Assembly: GCA_928212115.1 (NCBI GenBank)
Contig: CAKMRJ010001112.1
Coordinates: forward strand, 402,546,379 to 402,610,378
From: Lactuca virosa
Taxonomy: Eukaryota > Streptophyta > Magnoliopsida > Asterales > Asteraceae
DNA: 64,000 nt
Direction of reading: 5' to 3'
Shown here: piece after piece, positions 58,801 through 64,000 of the stretch
Position numbering within the stretch: the stretch's first letter is position 1
Layout of the letters: the number at the start of each line of letters is the position of its first letter
The notes under the pieces: generated by a model
The model's input: only the letters and a program-made list of their open reading frames with translations
What the model was told of the DNA's origin: nothing
The model's database searches: none
Translations under genes and position numbers: made by a program

Positions 58801-61229
58801 CATTTAACCCTCTATAATATGAAGAATTTTATGCAAGAATAAAAAACATACCTTCCTTGGTTTGTTTATTATAGCATCTTACTTTCATTTGTTATTATTA
58901 CAACGTTAAATTCTGAAAAATGTACCCAATTATAGCAATGCCATCCAGAGACAAAGCAATTTTCATTGCTAAAAATAAGGTGGATTCGTCAAAATATAAT
59001 ATCTTGATAAGATAAAAATTGGAAGTAAAATTCTACAAATGAGTAGATTTTTCAAAGTAAGATGCCTTAAAAAGAAAAGAATTGGAAGTACTTTATTGTA
59101 ACACTGTAACTAAAAATAGGATGCTATAATTCACAAGTAAATGAAAGCATATTGCTATTTGTTGCATTTAGCTAAATTATGGATAAGAGTAATTTATGTC
59201 TAGTACTTGGGTAAACATTTTTGTTAGATACTTAGGTATTGTTTGGTATGAAGGAATGGGGAAAGGGATGGAATGGTTCTTTCCCTTGGGATGACAAAAA
59301 ACTGTTTGCCTTTTCTGATGGAATGGAATTAACCATTCCTGAAGGAATTTGATTCCTTTCGTTTTTATGTAATGTAGCAATGTGAAGATAGATAGATATA
59401 CATAATACAATCATAAAGGAAAGGATTGTATTGTTGTAATGTAGGATGCTGGATATACTTGAAAAGTTTCTTATACGCAAAGGATACAGTTTTTCAAGGC
59501 TTGATGGGTCTACCCCAACTGGCATACGCCAATCTCTAGTTGATCACTTCAATTCAAGTCCAAGCAAACAGGTCGATTCCTGTGCCTTTTTTTTTTTTTT
59601 TTTTCTATCCACAATGGCATTGTTACTTATTATGTTTTTACCAATAGTAACGTTACTTTATCTCTTATGATTCATGGGTGAAAAATAAATTACAAAGTAG
59701 AGTGTAAAATGTTGTGATTTCAGGTTTTCCTCATATCGACCCGTGCGGGTGGGCTTGGGCTGAATCTTGTGAGTGCGAACCGTGTGGTTATATTTGACCC
59801 GAATTGGAACCCGGCCCATGATCTGCAGGCCCAGGACCGGTCTTTTCGGTTTGGACAGAAGCGGCATGTGGTGGTGTTCCGGATGCTGGCGGCTGGTTCC
59901 CTTGAAGAACTTGTTTACACCCGTCAAGTCTACAAACAACAGCTCTCTAATATTGCTGTTTCTGGGAAACTTGAAAAACGTTATTTTGAAGGTGTCCAGG
60001 TAGGTTTAATTATATATTATAGGAAACATTTCAATTTCATTCTCTTGAGAATTATCTATCAAAATTCAAACACACCCTTTCTTTTTTTTTGATCTAGGAT
60101 TGCAAGGAGTTCCAAGGAGAGCTTTTCGGGATCAGCAATTTGTTTCGTGATTTGTCAGACAAACTGTTCACAAGTGAGATCATTCAATCACATGAAAAGC
60201 AAGGAACAGATGATACTGAAAAAAAACAAACTTTGTCTGATTTCGGGATGTGTTTTCTTCCTCCACAATCACGGGAAACATTTTCTTTAGAATCCCAAAG
60301 CCCTGATATGTTGGGTAAGTTTTTTTTTTCTTTTTTTTTTTTTTAAATCTTTGCTTTATGAATTGCCTTACTAGGCAAATAATTCTGTTATAGAATTCCA
60401 CTCCTCAACCGCAGGCCTTCTCCCATCACAGGGGTAAAATGGTAAAAATACTTTACGCATTGTGCCTTTTAGGAAAATTGGCTTTTTAAAACTGTCAGGT
60501 TAAATAGTTAAAGTAGCTGGATTGATAAAACGACGGAAACTGAAAAGACAATGTAATTTCAGAATTTCACCACTAAACTATTAGTTGTTTAAATTGTTAT
60601 AATAATAGTGCAGGGGCTAAATCGATTAAAAACAAATAGTTTGCTAGCAAAATCGATAAAGAATGATAGTTCAGTGGCTAAATTAGTAAAATGGTGAAAT
60701 TACAATGAAAGTAACATGCTATAATGCACAAATAAATGAAAGTACGTTGCTATTTTCTACATATAACAAAGATTTATATTCATCCATATTACTCCCATTT
60801 TATCGAAGATTCACATTTTTGGTTACTGTTTGAGTTCATCATAACGAAAATAATAAAATTGGAAGTACAATGTTATATTACTGATAATGTTTTTTTTCAG
60901 GTATTGTTTACGCGCATCGTAATGAGGATATCATCAGTCATGGGCGTGGATGCAAAGTGACACAAGAAGTGGGTCCATCCACCGAAATTCCCATTTTGCC
61001 CCCGGTCCCTAAGAATAAGAAGAAACCAATTACAATTACAGTTACACATAGTGACAATGAAAATGGAAAAGCTTCACGTAAAATGAAGCAGTATAGGCTG
61101 GTTGCCCGGTTTATGGGCATGGAAGTAGTCGAGTTTAGCAAGTGGGTCCTATCAGCAAGTGTTAGTGAGAGAGAATGCGTATTACGAGACTTCAAAAGGC
61201 GAAAGGAGAAAATGCCCCTTACACTTTAG
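55849..61229 (+). CDS. SWI2: SNF2-family DNA-dependent ATPase, SWITCH 2 / CHR9 (ERCC6L2-like), intact
   Basis: Nuclear Swi2/Snf2 translocase expected to act in chromatin or DNA-repair contexts. Exons: 55849-56256, 56755-56861, 57156-58083, 58207-58454, 59445-59571, 59724-59999, 60098-60314, 60901-61229. All junctions are GT-AG and in phase, giving 879 residues. The start MSLNSFKEILKPC is the family N-terminus. Walker A DDMGLGKT spans exons 2 and 3 (about 169-176), DEAH box at about 283-286, and a Cys-rich insert typical of the group (CSCGSPLKQVECC, CDSCPFC) at about 445-475. Helicase C domain: STRAGGLGLNL (about 611-621) and QAQDRSFRFGQ (about 641-651). The tail keeps GIVYAHRNEDII and a final FMGMEVVEFSKWVLSAS block. 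The orthology call rests on recognised colinear motifs. Confidence 0.96.
58520..58811. mobile_element. Intronic MITE, SWI2 intron 4, copy a
   Basis: Ends AGGTTTATATGCAGGCAATAGC and GCTGTTGCTTGCATTTAACCCT are inverted repeats, with ACTTTCA next inside. The same core ends occur at 53017-53278 and 58822-59172. Confidence 0.72.
58822..59172. mobile_element. Intronic MITE, SWI2 intron 4, copy b
   Basis: Directly follows copy a in the same orientation. Right end GAAAGCATATTGCTATTTG followed by TTGCATTTAG. The left end is more diverged (ATGCAAGAATAAAAAACAT). Confidence 0.6.
60700..60770. mobile_element. Partial intronic MITE end in SWI2 intron 7
   Basis: ATGAAAGTACGTTGCTATTTTC followed by TACATATAAC matches the right end of the same family. 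The left end was not identified. Confidence 0.4.
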
Positions 61230-61735
61230 GTGAATGAATATAACATACATATTGTACAATGTAAATGTTGTAATCATAGAAGCTATTTAGATTTTCAAAA
61301 ATACCCCTTGTGTATATTAGCTTTTTACGCAATTTGTTGTGCATCTTTTTGTTATAATAATTTTGTAAATTATACTATTCAACAAATATACCCAAATAAA
61401 TTATTTGTATATTATCATTTCAAAATAATTGTAATATTGATAAAACAAACATGTTATTAAGTACAAAAAAATATGCTTATAACATATTTAAATAAATATT
61501 GCACATTCGTTTATAGAAATATTATACAATGCAAATGTGCATCAATGAAACTTTAACATCAAAATTGGTGCTAATGGATATTATAAGGTCATCAAATTTG
61601 GTGTAGGAAATGATGTTTGGATGGAGTTACTTCACACTAAAAACGGTGTTATGTTAATGTCATCAATACTATGTCCTTTGTTTTTTCGTTGATTATTGAA
61701 GTTGTTTAGAAATGTTTCAATTTCTTATATTTGGA
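61230..61735. other. SWI2 3' flank
   Basis: AT-rich 3' UTR and intergenic DNA, no gene seen. Confidence 0.5.
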
Positions 61736-61736
61736 A

Positions 61737-61796
61737 GATGAATGATGTATCTGATCTGACCGATGAATGATGTATCTGATCTGACCAATTCCTCTA

Positions 61797-61837
<41 letters not shown>
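61737..61837 (+). repeat. Tandem 25-mer followed by a 40-base A tract
   Basis: Two exact copies of a 25-bp unit ending TATCTGATCTGACC (61737-61761 and 61762-61786), then A40 from 61798. It looks like the 3' end of a retroposed transcript, but no body or target duplication could be defined. Confidence 0.6.
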
Positions 61838-61839
<2 letters not shown>

Positions 61840-62152
61840 AAAAAGCTTTTGACTAAAGTGTAGCAACTTCATCATTCAAAAATTATATATGTAATGGATG
61901 TTAGGTATCACGTATCATCGGTATACGTCTGGTCAAGAATTCTTTTGTCAGTAATTATGAAAAGGCATGTGGTAGATGGATGGTGAGTCCTAGGTTTATG
62001 AAAACTATTTTTTTTAAGGGCCTAACTACTTTCATGGAATATGGGTATTAGGTCCTACCTTTTTTTTCTTAATAATAACACAAGGAATGTAAGGAAAAAA
62101 ATGGAAACCTACCTTATCATTTTTAAAGGACATACCTTATAATCTTTGGCAA

Positions 62153-62186
<34 letters not shown>

Positions 62187-63336
62187 TATATCCCATATTT
62201 TATATATTCCAATCCACTTAAAATAGTCCATTGCTTCAATCCATTTAAATTTAAACAAAAAAAAAGTCTCATTAAACGTGATCACTGATCAACATTTCCA
62301 AAAGCTTGACGCCTCATCACGTTCTTGCAGGCCTGATCGACCGATTCCACATTCCCACTGCCCGCCGTGCAGCCAGGCCACCGGCTATCGCCCACTGTCG
62401 CCCCTTCGCCAAGTACCACTGCATTTTGTCCTCTGTCCCTCTGCGCTTACCCCCTCCAGCAGCCCAACCTCTTGCTGCCTCCACTAGTATTTTTTACACT
62501 TATTTTTTTTTAGATATAATGAATATGGTGCTCAAGGTTGAACTTATACCCCACGTTTAGATTCTCACATCTTTTCCGCAAGAAAAAACATACGTAAACA
62601 AATTATAGAAAATTCAATAAGCTTAATTCTATTGTATATTCAAAATTCCCATATTATGAAAACCTAATTGAATATGCACCTAGATTTTTGACTCTCTGGT
62701 GGTTGCATCATACCAACTGGGCTTTAAAATCCTATCAAACGACATCTTTTGTGTGCTATGTCCATGACACCAATTGGTTTTTGGTTTAACTTTTATTATA
62801 TAGTGGAAAAGATGTGAGCATGAAAGTTATACAAGGGGGAACCCACAACCAAATACAACAAAATTTGTGTGGGTCTAGTGTGATATTACTAATCGTATAA
62901 GTCAAATTATTGGTGTTTAAAAGTATTTCAATATGAAGATCTGATTTCAAAATCAAAAAGTTGATTAGAAATTAAAGGGGAAATTCTTTTGTGATATAAA
63001 TTCGGGTAGTGATTTTACACAAATTTTTTGGAATTTCGGATTACCTAAAAATTAAAATTATGTATCTTCAATCTTTTAGTATGTACTTATTATTATAATG
63101 AAAAAACTTCATTTTAGCTATTTTTTTCTTATATCAAAATCAATAGAGATCTCAAATAACAAAGAGAGCTAAAGATTTTTTTCTTCTTTTTTATAATGGA
63201 TTTTTCAACAAATACACATGCATAGTGCAAAATGGCGTTTTAGAAAAGGGATGATGACTTAAAGGGATAATGTATTTTTCGATTTGTACATATTTAGCCA
63301 CTGAATTTTTTTTGGTCCACATTTATCCATTAAACT
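61838..63336. other. Intergenic DNA
   Basis: Low-complexity AT-rich DNA with an (AAT)n tract (62153-62184) and a distinctly GC-rich island at about 62300-62480. Small open frames in the island have no recognisable domain. Confidence 0.5.
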
Positions 63337-63495
63337 TAGGGATGAGCATATGGACCGGGGAACCGGCCGGAACCGGAACCCGATGGAACCGGTCGGGCCG
63401 GGACCGGTACTATAATCTCGTCAATTTTTGGAATCGGGAACCGGTAAGAACCGGTCGTTGGAACCGGCCCAAAACCGGAAACCGGACCGGATAAC
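63337..63495. mobile_element. hAT-like element end with GGAACCGG words
   Basis: TAGGGATGAGCA followed by ACCGGGGAACCGGCCGGAACC and about ten further ACCGG/CCGGT words, the same terminal plan as 42282-43085. The other end is not in the window or is lost, so there is no target duplication to confirm it. Confidence 0.5.
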
Positions 63496-63515
63496 TCACT
63501 CAAATTTTGAAAGTT

Positions 63516-64000
63516 GCATAACTCACTCAATTTAACTTTTTTGACCCGAATCTTTTTCCTACATGTAGATTATGATTTGTACTTAAGTTTAGACTATAAA
63601 AACGATTGATTTGGTTAAAAATAGAATGAGTTACAAGCCCTCAAGGAAGGATATCAAATCAGAATTTTTTTTATGTTTCAGCAATAAAATGTAATCTGAC
63701 TTTGTTGTTCAAATGTGCATAACTCACTCAATTTAACTTTTTTTGACCTGGATCTTTTTCCTACATTTAGATTAGGATTTGTAGTTAAGTTTAGACTATA
63801 AAAATGCTTGATTTGGTTAAAAATTGAATGAGTTACAAGCCCCGCAAGGAAGGGTGTCAAATCAGAATTTTTTTTTATGTTTTAGCAATTAAATGTAATC
63901 TGACTTTGTTGTTCAAATGTGCATAACTCACTCAATTTAACTTGTTTTGACCTGAATCTTTTTCCTACATGTAGATTAGGATTTGTAGTTAAGTTTAGAC
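63516..64000. repeat. Tandem repeat of about 203 bp running off the window
   Basis: GCATAACTCACTCAATTTAA recurs at 63516, 63717 and 63921 (spacing 201 and 204). The rest of the unit (TAGATTA..ATTTGTA..TTAAGTTTAGACTATAAAAA) repeats as well. At least 2.4 copies; no protein. Confidence 0.92.

Noticed and set aside
59216..59420. Possible further MITE in SWI2 intron 4 with GGAATGG and CCATTCC blocks
   Set aside because: Inverted ends and a target duplication could not be defined.
62278..62560. Two overlapping Pro/Ser-rich open frames in the GC-rich island
   Set aside because: Composition-driven frames with no recognised motif or splice context.

Overview
This is nuclear DNA from a plant, most likely a composite (Asteraceae, Lactuca-like). 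The two host genes are typical dicot genes with AT-rich introns. The rest is a dense nest of LTR retrotransposons carrying the words TACGCCCAGCGTA and ACTCGCCGAGT, which I associate with lettuce repeats. The species call is inference.

Layout. Positions 1-41518 are one nested retrotransposon complex. The outermost element, here called D, is a minus-strand Ty3/Gypsy element. Its 5' LTR is 35497-41518, and its PBS, leader and first gag codons are scattered over 22087-21786 and 10121-9518. Five insertions split it. (1) C, a complete minus-strand Gypsy element (22088-35488, TSD TACCA), landed inside D's primer-binding site; it carries two later solo LTRs, I (24935-27481, TSD TTCTC) and J (33186-34828). 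(2) A, a solo LTR (10122-21785, TSD AAGTA), holds B, a plus-strand Gypsy element (10342-18855, TSD ATTGG), and a hAT-like MITE (20413-21065). (3) H, a minus-strand LTR (1-9517, left end outside the window), holds a complete Copia element (400-8295, TSD CCAAC). (4) F, a probable solo LTR (37161-41437, TSD GTGAG), sits in D's LTR. (5) F itself carries solo LTR E (37762-39897, TSD GTGTA) and a hAT-like MITE (39966-40375). All coding regions in these elements are broken.

Positions 41519-46537 hold a PIF/Harbinger transposase remnant, two MITEs, a (TA)56 tract and an AT-rich block with long degenerate repeats. A 23-exon TPC1-type two-pore channel gene (46538-53394) follows. It has an apparent U12-type intron and two single-base lesions. 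After a hAT-like MITE comes an intact 8-exon SNF2 helicase gene, orthologous to Arabidopsis SWITCH 2/CHR9 (55849-61229). The right end holds low-complexity DNA, a fourth type of hAT-like element and a tandem repeat of about 203 bp that runs off the window.

The most unusual signal is the shared architecture of the Gypsy LTRs. Family-specific palindromic words lie upstream of the TATA box. Further in, a perfect GTGAGT donor and a CAG/GTAC-type acceptor bracket a dyad-rich tandem array in eight of ten LTR copies. This looks like a conserved intron inside the LTR. Element C also has a separate 67-nt GT-AG intron exactly at the gag-protease junction; element B is uninterrupted at the same codon.
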